Positions 1 to 8,209 of a stretch of DNA of 38,985 nt are shown in pieces. Both the position numbers and the translations under genes were made by a program. Numbering within the stretch: position 1 is the first letter of the stretch; every line of letters begins with the position of its first letter. This DNA is from Citrifermentans bremense R1 (GTDB taxonomy: Bacteria > Desulfobacterota > Desulfuromonadia > Geobacterales > Geobacteraceae). The stretch is taken from the NCBI RefSeq assembly GCF_000426865.1, contig NZ_AUGE01000031.1, forward strand, positions 1-38,985, in the 5' to 3' direction. The notes beneath the pieces were generated by a model. That model saw only the letters and a program-made list of their open reading frames with translations. It ran no database searches and was not told the DNA's origin.

Positions 1-99
1 GGAGGGGGAGGGACAGGGAGGGGGAATCCGGTGGCCACGCCGCGGCTGCCCCATCCCGCCTCCGCAACCGGGAGGGGGGCTCTTTTGCCAACTCCCCGG

Positions 100-921
100 T
101 TACGGAATCTTCCCCTCGCAAGGAACCCTGGTCTGGCAAAGACCGCACCCGGTGCTGGCGACCTGATATTGCTCGGCCACCTTGGCCGGTATGGTGCCGT
201 AGACGTGGTCACGGCAGATCCGCTTGTCGTGCCCCTCCTTGGAAAGAGCCCCCACCGGGCAGCGGCCGATGCAGGCGCCGCAGGTCCCGTTGCGGTGCCA
301 CAGGCAGTTGATCTTGTGGTGCAGATAGGGGCGCGGCGAAGGCGTAAGGGCCAGGTCGGTAATCACCGTTCCCAACCGGTGCGCTATGCCGCGCTCCGTG
401 ATGAGCGCGTCATTCAGGCTGAAGGTGCCAAGCCCTGCGGCGTAGGCGGCATGACGCTCGGACCAGGATGAGGCGATGCCGACCGGAGTCTCGCCGTACT
501 CGCGCCAACCGGGATGCAGTTGCGGTGCTAAAGCGTGGTGGCCGCGCTCCACCAAAAACCGGACCATGTGCCGGCGCAGCGAGGTGTTGAAGGCTTCGCC
601 GTGGTGCCGGGTTTGAGCCCAGGCACGTGACGGGTACACAGTCTCGGTACGGTTGCCGGCGCGCGTCGTCTCGGTAATGGGGAGCACCCAGCAGATCACG
701 GAGCGAGGTTGCCAGCAACCTCCTTCCGCGGTTTCGGCCAGCTCCTCAGGGGTTAAGTGAAATCCACCGATCACTTCCTTGTATTCGAGAAAAAGGGGAT
801 CGTCCGCCGCGGCGAACCCGACCAAGGGGTCGTCGAAGTAGCGCTCCCCGCTCTCACCGAACCGGTTGCCGCTTTCCTCCTGTACGAAGCGACGTATCTC
901 TGCAGAGATCATCTCGTTCAT
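100..921 (-). CDS. QueG-like 4Fe-4S cluster protein (epoxyqueuosine reductase-like)
   Basis: A 273-residue soluble protein with a ferredoxin-like C-terminus. Cysteines C214, C217 and C221 (CGACIGRCP) together with C236, C259, C262 and C268 could hold two [4Fe-4S] clusters, the arrangement seen in epoxyqueuosine reductase QueG and its relatives. The middle region (about residues 140-190, with GETPVGIASSWSERHAAYAAGLGTF-type spacing) resembles the QueG-family core that precedes the clusters. It is shorter than true QueG (about 380 residues) and lacks the C-terminal HEAT-like part, so it is better called a QueG-like iron-sulfur protein than the tRNA-modifying enzyme itself. The start is supported by GGAGG six bases upstream. 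It is divergent from the chemotaxis gene, with 277 bases between them. Family call fairly sure; substrate unknown. Confidence 0.75.
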   Translation of the reverse strand: MNEMISAEIRRFVQEESGNRFGESGERYFDDPLVGFAAADDPLFLEYKEVIGGFHLTPEELAETAEGGCWQPRSVICWVLPITETTRAGNRTETVYPSRAWAQTRHHGEAFNTSLRRHMVRFLVERGHHALAPQLHPGWREYGETPVGIASSWSERHAAYAAGLGTFSLNDALITERGIAHRLGTVITDLALTPSPRPYLHHKINCLWHRNGTCGACIGRCPVGALSKEGHDKRICRDHVYGTIPAKVAEQYQVASTGCGLCQTRVPCEGKIP

Positions 922-1103
922 TCCCGACCTCCTTCAACCTCCTGAACTCACTGACGGGGCTCAAGACTACCATGTTTTGAGGGCCCCAAGGCACAACTTT
1001 TTCCATCCCAGCCCTGTTTTTTGCCTCACCTCTAAAACAGTTCCCCCCTCCCCCTCGCCAGATTATTTTCTGCAAATACGCCACATTTTGTATACATAAC
1101 CCG

Positions 1104-1130
1104 TCAAGTTTTCTCGACCCTCCCCGATAA
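1104..1130 (+). promoter_or_regulatory. FliA (sigma-28) type promoter of the chemotaxis receptor
   Basis: TCAAGTTT at 1104-1111 and CCCGATAA at 1123-1130 are separated by exactly 11 bases. The enterobacterial FliA consensus is TAAAGTTT-N11-GCCGATAA, so each box differs at one position. It sits about 70 bases before the start codon of the chemotaxis gene, which is a classic member of the flagellar regulon. The match is seen directly; use by sigma-28 is inferred. Confidence 0.65.
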
Positions 1131-1198
1131 GGCAGACGTATCAAAACATCGTTCGCCACTCTGCAACGCGTTGGCGCACCACCGGCAAGGAGAAAGGC

Positions 1199-2380
1199 AT
1201 GAACCCGATCTGGAACTATTATCTCGACCTCACCATCAAATTCAGGCTGGGCCTGCTCTGCGTCTGCTACAGCCTCTGCCTTGTCGCATCGGTGATCGCC
1301 TCGCAGGCCGACTCGCCGCTGATCAAATACGGCTCCGTCACCCTCTTCATAGTCGCCGGGGGACTGTTCGGCTGGATCAACATCTGGTCCATCAGGAATC
1401 CCCTCGCCAGGACCGTCAGTTATCTGGAGACCATGGCCCACGGGGACCTGAGCGAGCAGATCGTAGTTAACCGCCATAACGAGATCAGCCAGATGCTGCA
1501 CGCGGTGCAGAAACTCCAGGAGTCGATGCGGGGGATGCTCGCAGGCATCAAGCAGACCGCCGACCATCTCACCCTGGCGTCTTCCGAACTGAGTGCCACC
1601 TCGCAACAGATGGCGCAAGGAACCGAGCACGCCTCGCGACAATCCAACTCCGTCTCCAGCTCGGTGGTCGAGATGGCGGGGGTAAGCAACGACATAGCTT
1701 TGAGCTGTCAGCAGATGGCGGACCGCGCGGGCAGCACCAGCAGCGCTACGACAAGGGGGGAGGAGACCATCACCCGTATGACCTCGGTAATGGAGGAGAT
1801 AGAGCGGATGGTGACCGGGACGGTGGACGCGGTCAAGGCGCTGGGGACCAACTCCGACAAGATAGGCGACATCGTGGTGGCCATCGAGGACATCGCGGAC
1901 CAGACCAACCTTTTGGCGCTCAATGCAGCGATCGAAGCGGCACGAGCCGGGGAGCAGGGTCGGGGCTTCGCGGTGGTGGCCGACGAGGTGAGAAGGCTCG
2001 CGGAAAGGACCACCGCCTCGACCCATGAGGTGCAGAGCATCATCCGCAGCCTGCAGGGCGACGTAAAAAACGTGGTGGGGCTGATGGAGCGGAGTGCCGG
2101 CAGTGTCAGAAGCGGGACGGAGGACGTGCAGCATTCCAGCCACGCCATCGGGACCATCAAGGAGCAGATAACGCCGCTTCTGGAGTACGTGTCGCAAGTG
2201 GCGATCGCAGCGGAGGAGCAGTCGGCGACCACGTCAAACATCACCGACAGCATGAGGGACATAATCGGGGTGGTCGAGGAAGCGGCGAGCGGAGCGCAGA
2301 ACTCGGCCCGCGCGGCGGCGGAACTGGCCGCTTCGGCACGCTCGTTACAGGAGATGGTGAACCGGTTTAAAACCGTCTAA
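1199..2380 (+). CDS. methyl-accepting chemotaxis protein
   Basis: A 393-residue chemoreceptor. Two hydrophobic segments (about 17-34 and 42-62) are separated by only a few residues, so there is no sizeable periplasmic ligand domain; sensing must occur in the membrane, in the cytoplasm or through a partner. A HAMP-like linker follows (about 61-115), then a long coiled-coil signalling domain. The highly conserved hairpin tip that contacts CheA and CheW lies at about 230-271 and contains DQTNLLALNAAIEAARAGE. There is no C-terminal CheR-binding pentapeptide. AAGGAG lies six bases before the ATG. A sigma-28-like promoter upstream suggests co-expression with flagella. Family certain; stimulus unknown. 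Confidence 0.93.
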   Translation: MNPIWNYYLDLTIKFRLGLLCVCYSLCLVASVIASQADSPLIKYGSVTLFIVAGGLFGWINIWSIRNPLARTVSYLETMAHGDLSEQIVVNRHNEISQMLHAVQKLQESMRGMLAGIKQTADHLTLASSELSATSQQMAQGTEHASRQSNSVSSSVVEMAGVSNDIALSCQQMADRAGSTSSATTRGEETITRMTSVMEEIERMVTGTVDAVKALGTNSDKIGDIVVAIEDIADQTNLLALNAAIEAARAGEQGRGFAVVADEVRRLAERTTASTHEVQSIIRSLQGDVKNVVGLMERSAGSVRSGTEDVQHSSHAIGTIKEQITPLLEYVSQVAIAAEEQSATTSNITDSMRDIIGVVEEAASGAQNSARAAAELAASARSLQEMVNRFKTV

Positions 2381-2382
2381 CA

Positions 2383-2598
2383 CCAATTGACAATTGACAA
2401 TGGATAATTGACAACGAAAACCGAAACCCCGGCTTCGTCGGGCATGGCATAGGCTGGCGAGGGAGGCTTCAGGACCAAAGACAAAGGGGAATGACCGCTG
2501 CCGGAGGTTGGCTGTCATTCCCCTTTCTTTGATGTCCAGGTTTTAATTGTCAATTATCAATTGCTTTAAGTGGGTTTTAGTTGTCAATTGTCAATTGG
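2383..2598. repeat. MITE-like unit bounded by 18-bp perfect inverted repeats
   Basis: The 18 bases at 2383-2400 are the exact reverse complement of 2581-2598. Both ends are built from a repeating heptamer (CAATTGA on the left, its complement AATTGTC on the right), and a second nested pair (2403-2414 with 2547-2558) also matches perfectly. The centre holds a 13-bp hairpin. The unit fills the gap between the convergent chemotaxis and prkA2 genes. A further half-array of the same heptamer occurs at 27738-27765. No clear target-site duplication is visible, so mobility is only a possibility. Confidence 0.6.
2483..2526. terminator. hairpin between convergent genes, likely bidirectional terminator
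   Basis: AAAGGGGAATGAC at 2483-2495 pairs perfectly with GTCATTCCCCTTT at 2514-2526 across an 18-base loop. It lies between the chemotaxis gene (plus) and the end of the PrkA operon (minus). There is no strong T-run, so termination is inferred from position and stem strength. Confidence 0.55.
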
Positions 2599-2614
2599 TT
2601 CTCGTCACTTGCTT

Positions 2615-4903
2615 TCAGACGTGGAACTTGCGGGCGAGGTCGTTGTCTATGACATAGACGCAGATTTCTTTGGCGAACTGCTTGGTGTACTTGAACTTCT
2701 CTGAGCTGAGGTTGTTGATCAGGAAGGTGACGTCATCCCGGATCCTCTTGTCGTAGGTCTTGAAAGCCTCGGTATCGAAGTCCTTGATGGCGCGCCGGAA
2801 GTTGGCGTTCTCCAGGAACGGCTCCAGAACCTTCTCCTTCAGGTTGAATACGTAGCGGTCGTGCAGCGACTGGAACAGCGTCGTCTCCTGTGCGGGCTTA
2901 CCTTCGACCATGATTTCTTGGGTCAGGGTGCGGCCGGTGTACTCCCTCTGAGTCTCCTGCCGGAACGCCAGCCTCGCCTCGTCCTCCGCCTTGGGTCCAA
3001 TGAGCCGCCTTTCGATGCCGGCCAGGAAGTCCTCGGTTATCTCCAGCTTCTCTCCGGTGAAGCGGCAGACCTCGACCGCGCCGGGCTCGAAGTTGACGGC
3101 GAACATGTAGTGCAGGATGTCGCGCTCGATCTGGGACTCGTTGTAGTAGTAGAGCGCCTCCTTCACCTCCTGGAGCACCACGTAATCGTAGTTGTGCACC
3201 AGCGACTCCATGAAGCCATCGGGGATCGATTCCTTGAGCTCCTTGTGCCACCTGGTGAAGAAGGTGGAGAGGTGGCTCATGGTGATCATCTTGTCTTTTC
3301 TGGCATAGGCGGCGTAAAAATCGGAGAAGATCTTGATCGATTCACGCCCGGAGAAGCCGTGGTCCCCCTCGTGCTCGCTCTCCGCGATGATCTTCTTCCT
3401 CCGCTTGGCGTTGAGCCTCTTTCTGTCCTCTTCGGTGAGCCAGTCGGGGATGTGCCCGGTGTAGATCTCCATCTTCAGGATCTGCAGATTCTCGTCGCAG
3501 TAGAACCGGTACTTCTCCGGGTCGCCGATCCACTCTAAAAGGGCGTCGGACTTCACGTTCATCCGGGTCGAGATGATGACACGCGCGAAGTTGTGCAGCA
3601 CCCGGGGGAGGAAGCTCCCGTCGATATGCTTGCCGAAGATGTTTCGGTAGATCTCCACCTCGGTGTTCAAGTCCATGACATAGGGGATGTTGATGAACTC
3701 GATGCGGTCGGAGAATGACTGCACCCCCTCGATGCTCCGCTCGTCTTCCGGGTTCATCAGGGCGATGAAGAGGCTCCTCACGTTCTCCTCGATGTCCTCG
3801 ACCTTGTGGATCCCCTCGCTGATGATGTTGTGCAGCTCCAGCAGGCGCTCCGCGTTGTGGGACTTGACGTCCATGAGGGCATAGATGCCGTTGTTGGTCT
3901 TGGCGAAGTTGGAGAAGATGTATTTCACCTCGTTGCTGTCGCCCAAAAGGAGGTCGATCTTTCTCTGCAGCATGTCGTTGGTGAGGATGTTCTGCTTCAT
4001 CGACTTGTCGCCCGGGTTGAAGACGGTGATCCCCTCCCCGAGCCTGCGGTTGAAGCGGTAAGGACGGACCTTGATCATGCTGAAGATATCGGCCGGGTCC
4101 TCCAGCCTCGCCGAAAGCGCCTGAAAGATGGAGGTGCAGATGGTGCAGGGGGAATCGCGGAAGACCCAGTCGAATTCTTTCTCAGTGAAGAGCTTCCACT
4201 TGAAGGAATCGTTCTGGAACAGGTCGTCGAAAAACGCCCTGCGCTGCGCTTTGTCGATCATCAGCAGCGGGGAGTCGTGCGAAGGGCAGGGGACCTCGAC
4301 CACGTCGCCGCCGCGCAGAAGGGCCCGGGTGTCGATATGCTCGTGCGACTCCAACTCGTACTCGTCCAGAAGGTGGGAGAGCTTCTCGACGAAGGCGCTC
4401 ACCTGGTGCTCCTTGAAGCTCCCCAGCACGCGGCGGTCCAGGTGCCACACCACCTCGTGGCAGGTGCCCTGCTCCGTGCTCGCATACTCCTCGAACTTCA
4501 TCAGGATGTTGTTCAAGAAGGTGCTCTTGCCGGAGCCCGGGGGGCCCTCGAAGATGTAGATCTTGTTCTGGCGTGCCCCGCTCTTCATGGCGGCCACGTG
4601 GTTGATGAAGCGGTTGGCGAACAGGCGGTCCGCGAAGAAGGGGCGGTCCGAGTTCTCCACGAAGAGCTTCCGGGTATCGTAGGGGACGAAGTTGATCGAC
4701 TCCGGATCCTCCGGATACTCGTCGGTCCCCTCGCTGACGTAGTTCTTCACCATATCGTGGAAGAGCTGGAAGATATTGCGCATCACCCTTTCCGGCTGCT
4801 CAGTGGCGAGCTGCATGAACTCCTCGAAGGACATATGCGCCGCGTTCTTGTGCTCCACGATGGTGCGGCTCAACTGCTTTATCACTGTCTGTAGATCTGG
4901 CAT
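2615..4903 (-). CDS. second PrkA-type AAA+ serine protein kinase paralog
   Basis: A 762-residue protein of the PrkA family, last in a four-gene operon that starts with a canonical prkA. The AAA+ Walker A is GPPGSGKST at residues 120-128. The rest shows the PrkA layout: an ATPase domain, then a long helical C-terminal region carrying the supposed kinase part. A CTIC pair occurs near residue 250. It is about 80 residues longer than the upstream PrkA and clearly diverged, so it is a paralog rather than a recent duplicate. It starts 15 bases after the spoVR stop codon, with GGCGGA as a modest ribosome site. PrkA proteins are linked to starvation and stress responses together with YeaH and SpoVR; the division of labour between the two paralogs is unknown. 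Confidence 0.85.
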   Translation of the reverse strand: MPDLQTVIKQLSRTIVEHKNAAHMSFEEFMQLATEQPERVMRNIFQLFHDMVKNYVSEGTDEYPEDPESINFVPYDTRKLFVENSDRPFFADRLFANRFINHVAAMKSGARQNKIYIFEGPPGSGKSTFLNNILMKFEEYASTEQGTCHEVVWHLDRRVLGSFKEHQVSAFVEKLSHLLDEYELESHEHIDTRALLRGGDVVEVPCPSHDSPLLMIDKAQRRAFFDDLFQNDSFKWKLFTEKEFDWVFRDSPCTICTSIFQALSARLEDPADIFSMIKVRPYRFNRRLGEGITVFNPGDKSMKQNILTNDMLQRKIDLLLGDSNEVKYIFSNFAKTNNGIYALMDVKSHNAERLLELHNIISEGIHKVEDIEENVRSLFIALMNPEDERSIEGVQSFSDRIEFINIPYVMDLNTEVEIYRNIFGKHIDGSFLPRVLHNFARVIISTRMNVKSDALLEWIGDPEKYRFYCDENLQILKMEIYTGHIPDWLTEEDRKRLNAKRRKKIIAESEHEGDHGFSGRESIKIFSDFYAAYARKDKMITMSHLSTFFTRWHKELKESIPDGFMESLVHNYDYVVLQEVKEALYYYNESQIERDILHYMFAVNFEPGAVEVCRFTGEKLEITEDFLAGIERRLIGPKAEDEARLAFRQETQREYTGRTLTQEIMVEGKPAQETTLFQSLHDRYVFNLKEKVLEPFLENANFRRAIKDFDTEAFKTYDKRIRDDVTFLINNLSSEKFKYTKQFAKEICVYVIDNDLARKFHV

Positions 4904-4918
4904 GAGCTTATCCGCCTG

Positions 4919-6544
4919 TCACAGTACCTGCCGGCTCAAGGTTTTTTCCTTCATGGTGTAGACTACGCGCTGCCAGGTGATGTCCGCTTCCTCACCACCC
5001 TCCTTGCCGGCGGTGCCGCGGGTCTGTTCGATCACCGCCTCGCTGGTCTCAAGCTGTACCGGCGCCCCCCAGAGGTACTCTATACCCACCATGGTGTTGG
5101 CGATGTACTCCGAGACCAGCTGTTTCCCCTCGAAGTGGTGCACGAGGTACAGAGAGCCGTCCTCGCCCCGCTCCGGGGCTATCTCTATATGCGGCGGGTG
5201 GTACAGCGAGGCAAGCACCATGTCCCGGTACTCGCGCGCGTCTCGGCTCTTCACGTAGTACTGCCAGACCATGCGCTGCGGGTCCAGCCTCTTCCCGGTG
5301 ACGAAGAGGTCGTAGCGGTTGGTGAAGTCCTGGTCCACGAACTCCTTGATGAAGAGGTAGTCGCAGTAGTTGCTCCTGACCTTGAACAGAAAATCGTCCC
5401 CCTGCTCGGTCTTCGCGTCAAACTCCTTCCGCTGGTTCGCGTCGGAGAGGCGGTGGAAGTCGTACCCTGTCCTCCCCTTGTCCCCCATATCCTTCAACTG
5501 GTACATGAGGCGCATGCCGAGCGCGTACGGGTTCATACCCACTCGGGGCATGGAGGTGACCCCGGCATGCACGCGGGCGAAGTCGACCTCGTGCCCCTTG
5601 ATGCGGTCGTCCACCAGGAAAAGCTTCTCGTGCCAGTAGCTCGCCCACCCCTCGTTCATGATCTTGGTGCGGATCTGCGGCTGAAAGAAAATGGAGGTTT
5701 TCCTCACCACCTCGAGCACGGAGCGCATCCAGCGGTTCTCGTCGCGGGCCAGGAATTCCGAGTTCTCGATCAGGAAGCGGAGCAGGTCGCGCCGCTCCAC
5801 CCTTTTCACGTTCCGGCTCTTGGCGAAATGCGCCTCCATTTCCGGATACTTGGTCGTCACCTCGGCGAAGAAGACCCGCTCCCCTTCCTCTTTATCCTGG
5901 AGGACCGCTTCGTTGTAGCGCGCCACCTCCTTCAGGTATTCGGCTACCGGCAGCTTCTTCTCCACCTGCAAAAAGACGTCGAAATAGTAGTCGAGCCGGC
6001 TTGAGGTAGCGGTATCGGGAGACTTGAAAAGCGGCGACAGTTCGTCGTGGTAGGCCACCAGGTTGTCGATGGAGCGGGCAAACTCAAGGATGTAATCCAC
6101 CCAGCGCCCCTTCTCGGCCCGCAGCTTGGCGATCACCCTCTTATCCGAAAGCGCCTGCCCGGTGAAGTCGTACTCCCAGGTATGGCGGAAGTAGAGGTTG
6201 TTCTGGAAGAAATCGATGTGGCCCAGCACGTGGTAGAAGATCATCACGTTGAGCCAGTCGGGATTGTTGTCGTTGTAGAACGAAATCGGCGGACGGGTAT
6301 TGATCACCGTCTCGTAGGGGTTATGCGGGTAGAGCTCGTACTCCCCCTTTCCCCGGAGCACCTCGACGTCGTGCACCCAATAGTCGTAAAGGGTCGGGAT
6401 CATGACCTTGGGGGAGAGCTCGATGAGGTCGCGGTTGGTCACGATGTATTCGAGGCTCTCGTCGGTGAAAGAGAGTCCGGCGGCGCGCGCCCGCTCCTTG
6501 CACCCTTCCATGATCTCTTTGGTATGTTGGTTGATCAGTTCCAT
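4919..6544 (-). CDS. SpoVR family protein
   Basis: A 541-residue SpoVR family protein (the family of E. coli YcgB and B. subtilis SpoVR, the latter tied to spore cortex formation; biochemical role unresolved). The family block around MNEGWASYWHEKLF is present, along with conserved histidine-rich segments near the N-terminus (FYHVLGHIDFF). The start is set at 6544 because GAGG lies five bases upstream. An earlier in-frame start at 6604 would add a 20-residue leucine/asparagine stretch that is only a translation of an intergenic hexamer repeat. In many proteobacteria spoVR is found with prkA and yeaH, as here; this organism does not need to sporulate for the trio to occur. Family certain. Confidence 0.93.
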   Translation of the reverse strand: MELINQHTKEIMEGCKERARAAGLSFTDESLEYIVTNRDLIELSPKVMIPTLYDYWVHDVEVLRGKGEYELYPHNPYETVINTRPPISFYNDNNPDWLNVMIFYHVLGHIDFFQNNLYFRHTWEYDFTGQALSDKRVIAKLRAEKGRWVDYILEFARSIDNLVAYHDELSPLFKSPDTATSSRLDYYFDVFLQVEKKLPVAEYLKEVARYNEAVLQDKEEGERVFFAEVTTKYPEMEAHFAKSRNVKRVERRDLLRFLIENSEFLARDENRWMRSVLEVVRKTSIFFQPQIRTKIMNEGWASYWHEKLFLVDDRIKGHEVDFARVHAGVTSMPRVGMNPYALGMRLMYQLKDMGDKGRTGYDFHRLSDANQRKEFDAKTEQGDDFLFKVRSNYCDYLFIKEFVDQDFTNRYDLFVTGKRLDPQRMVWQYYVKSRDAREYRDMVLASLYHPPHIEIAPERGEDGSLYLVHHFEGKQLVSEYIANTMVGIEYLWGAPVQLETSEAVIEQTRGTAGKEGGEEADITWQRVVYTMKEKTLSRQVL

Positions 6545-6564
6545 AAAAGCCTCAGAAAAGCTAA

Positions 6565-6710
6565 GCAGGTTAAGATTGAGATTAAGATTAAGTAGAACCC
6601 TCAATGCTCAATCTGCTTCACCTCTTAGTCTTAACCTGTTTCCTCTGCTTCCCCTGCTTCACCTCTTAATCTTAATCTGCCTCACCTCTTAATCTGCTTC
6701 ACCTCTGCCT
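6565..6710. repeat. short-period repeat array between yeaH and spoVR
   Basis: The gap is filled by imperfect copies of a TTAAGAT-like unit and of a CTGCTTCACCTCTTAATCT-like unit. AGATTAAGATTAAG at 6579-6592 is the exact reverse complement of 6665-6678, so the two flanks can pair. No coding potential is evident. Because it lies inside an operon it would be transcribed and could form a structured spacer that affects mRNA stability or uncouples expression. Confidence 0.6.
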
Positions 6711-8072
6711 CTAAGAGATGAGCTTCTTGATCCCCTCGATCACTCGCGACTCCTCGGCGTCCTCATGCATCACGTCCAGCCGCAAGAGGTCCGGCTTGTC
6801 GCGCAAAAGCCCAGAGTTCTCCAGGTAACGCGCCACCTCGGTCCATTGGGTCCCCGCGTGCTCGGCGATGGTCACCCCCATGCGGCTTACGTAGGAAAGG
6901 ATCTTGACCAGCTCCGGGATTGACTTGTCTCCGCCGGTGTCCCAGTCGTCGCCGTCGGTGCCGTGGAATACATAAATGTTGTAGTCGGCGGCGAGGTTCT
7001 CCTTGGCCACGATCTCGTTGACCAGCTTGTACGCGCTCGCCACTTCGGTCCCGCCGGCGACCCGGGAGTTGTAGTAGGTGTCGAAATCGGGAACCTCTTT
7101 GGCCTCGGTATCGTGCAGGATGAAGCGCGATTCCACCTGCCCGGCGTACTGGTACAAAAGCCAGCTGTAGATCATCACGTGCTGGGTCGCGACCAGCTCG
7201 GTCACCTTGCCGGCCATGGAACCGGAGTAGTCGCGCAGGAAAAAGACCATAGCCTGCGGCTCGTAATCCTTTTCCTGGGAAAAGATGCGGTACACCTTGT
7301 CGCGCGGCGAGATGAGAAAGCGGGTCGGATCCATGTCGCCTGGGTCCGGTACGTTCCCGAGCGAGATATTGGTCTCCACGATCTTTCTAAGTGTCGCCTT
7401 CTTGTCCAGCACCTGCCCCGAGCCGCGGTTGCGGTCGGTGAGGTCGTAGATGTAACGGGTGAAGGAGCGCTTCTTCCCTTTTTCCTTCAGGTTGGGGAGC
7501 TGGAACTGCTCGGTCAGCACTTTGCCCAGCTCGTAGGCGGAGGCCCCCATCTCGTGGGATTCCCCCTCTCCCTGTCCCGGACCCTGCCCCGGCTCCTCGC
7601 CGGTCTCCCGCACCTTCTGTTCGCCGATGACCTCCCCTTCGTCACCCTTGCCGCTCCCCCCGGTGGAACCACCCTCTCCCGGAGGCCGTATGGTGGGGTC
7701 GTGCAGGAACTTCTCCTCTTCGGTGGAAGGAACAACAACGATCTTCCCCTTCCCCCCTTTGCCCGGCTTGATCAACCGCCCCACTTTGATCTTCCTGGGG
7801 AAGCCGTCCTTCTCGCGCTGCCGGTCCCGCTCCAGGAGTTCGTCCAACGCCTTCATGTGGCACTGGTAAGGGTTAGGGACCCTCTCCTGGTCCTGCAGCA
7901 CGGCCAAGTCCTGCCAGGAGTAGAGGCTCTTGGAGAAGTTTGGAAAAGGACCGCGCCTGTCGGACGTTGGGACGTCGCGAGTGACCGCGAGTTCGTCGAG
8001 ATACCGCGCATACCGCTCGGGATCCAGGCCCTTCTCCTTCAGTTCTTCGAGGTATTTTCCCAGATCTTTCAT
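6711..8072 (-). CDS. YeaH/DUF444 family protein with von Willebrand A-like domain
   Basis: A 453-residue DUF444 (YeaH) protein. The N-terminal half is charged and has a low-complexity glycine/glutamate linker (about 130-175). The C-terminal half is a von Willebrand A-like domain with the metal-ion site DYSGSM at residues 281-286 and a later TDGDD-type acidic motif. In E. coli the homolog is encoded next to yeaG (prkA) and the two act together in the stationary-phase and nitrogen-starvation response. Here it lies between prkA and spoVR on the same strand. E. coli YeaH has about 430 residues, so this looks full length. Exact molecular role unknown. Confidence 0.92.
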   Translation of the reverse strand: MKDLGKYLEELKEKGLDPERYARYLDELAVTRDVPTSDRRGPFPNFSKSLYSWQDLAVLQDQERVPNPYQCHMKALDELLERDRQREKDGFPRKIKVGRLIKPGKGGKGKIVVVPSTEEEKFLHDPTIRPPGEGGSTGGSGKGDEGEVIGEQKVRETGEEPGQGPGQGEGESHEMGASAYELGKVLTEQFQLPNLKEKGKKRSFTRYIYDLTDRNRGSGQVLDKKATLRKIVETNISLGNVPDPGDMDPTRFLISPRDKVYRIFSQEKDYEPQAMVFFLRDYSGSMAGKVTELVATQHVMIYSWLLYQYAGQVESRFILHDTEAKEVPDFDTYYNSRVAGGTEVASAYKLVNEIVAKENLAADYNIYVFHGTDGDDWDTGGDKSIPELVKILSYVSRMGVTIAEHAGTQWTEVARYLENSGLLRDKPDLLRLDVMHEDAEESRVIEGIKKLIS

Positions 8073-8132
8073 CCGCCTTCGCCTTATCAGGCTACGGTGG
8101 ACAAGTCCTTAGTTGCCCTTGTCCGCCGCCAG

Positions 8133-8202
8133 CCCCTAGTCCCCAGTCCCCAGTCCCTAGCCCCTGCCTTTTAGCCCCCAGTCCCTAGCCCCTTGCCCCT
8201 GC
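8133..8202. repeat. ten tandem degenerate GC-rich heptamers
   Basis: Ten consecutive 7-base units with consensus YCCCYAG (for example CCCCTAG, TCCCCAG, CCCCTGC) run in perfect register through the 137-base gap between prkA and yeaH. It resembles the short tandemly repeated heptamers known from filamentous cyanobacteria, but here it lies inside a proteobacterial operon. It is non-coding and would be transcribed on the minus strand. Confidence 0.7.
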
Positions 8203-8209
8203 TCTCTGC

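Noticed and set aside
66..101. Hairpin at the end of the first gene as a terminator
   Set aside because: AACCGGG and CCCGGTT pair, but the stem overlaps the stop codon and no T-run follows.
6545..6604. SpoVR start at 6604
   Set aside because: The added residues only translate a hexamer repeat, and GAGG precedes the ATG at 6544.
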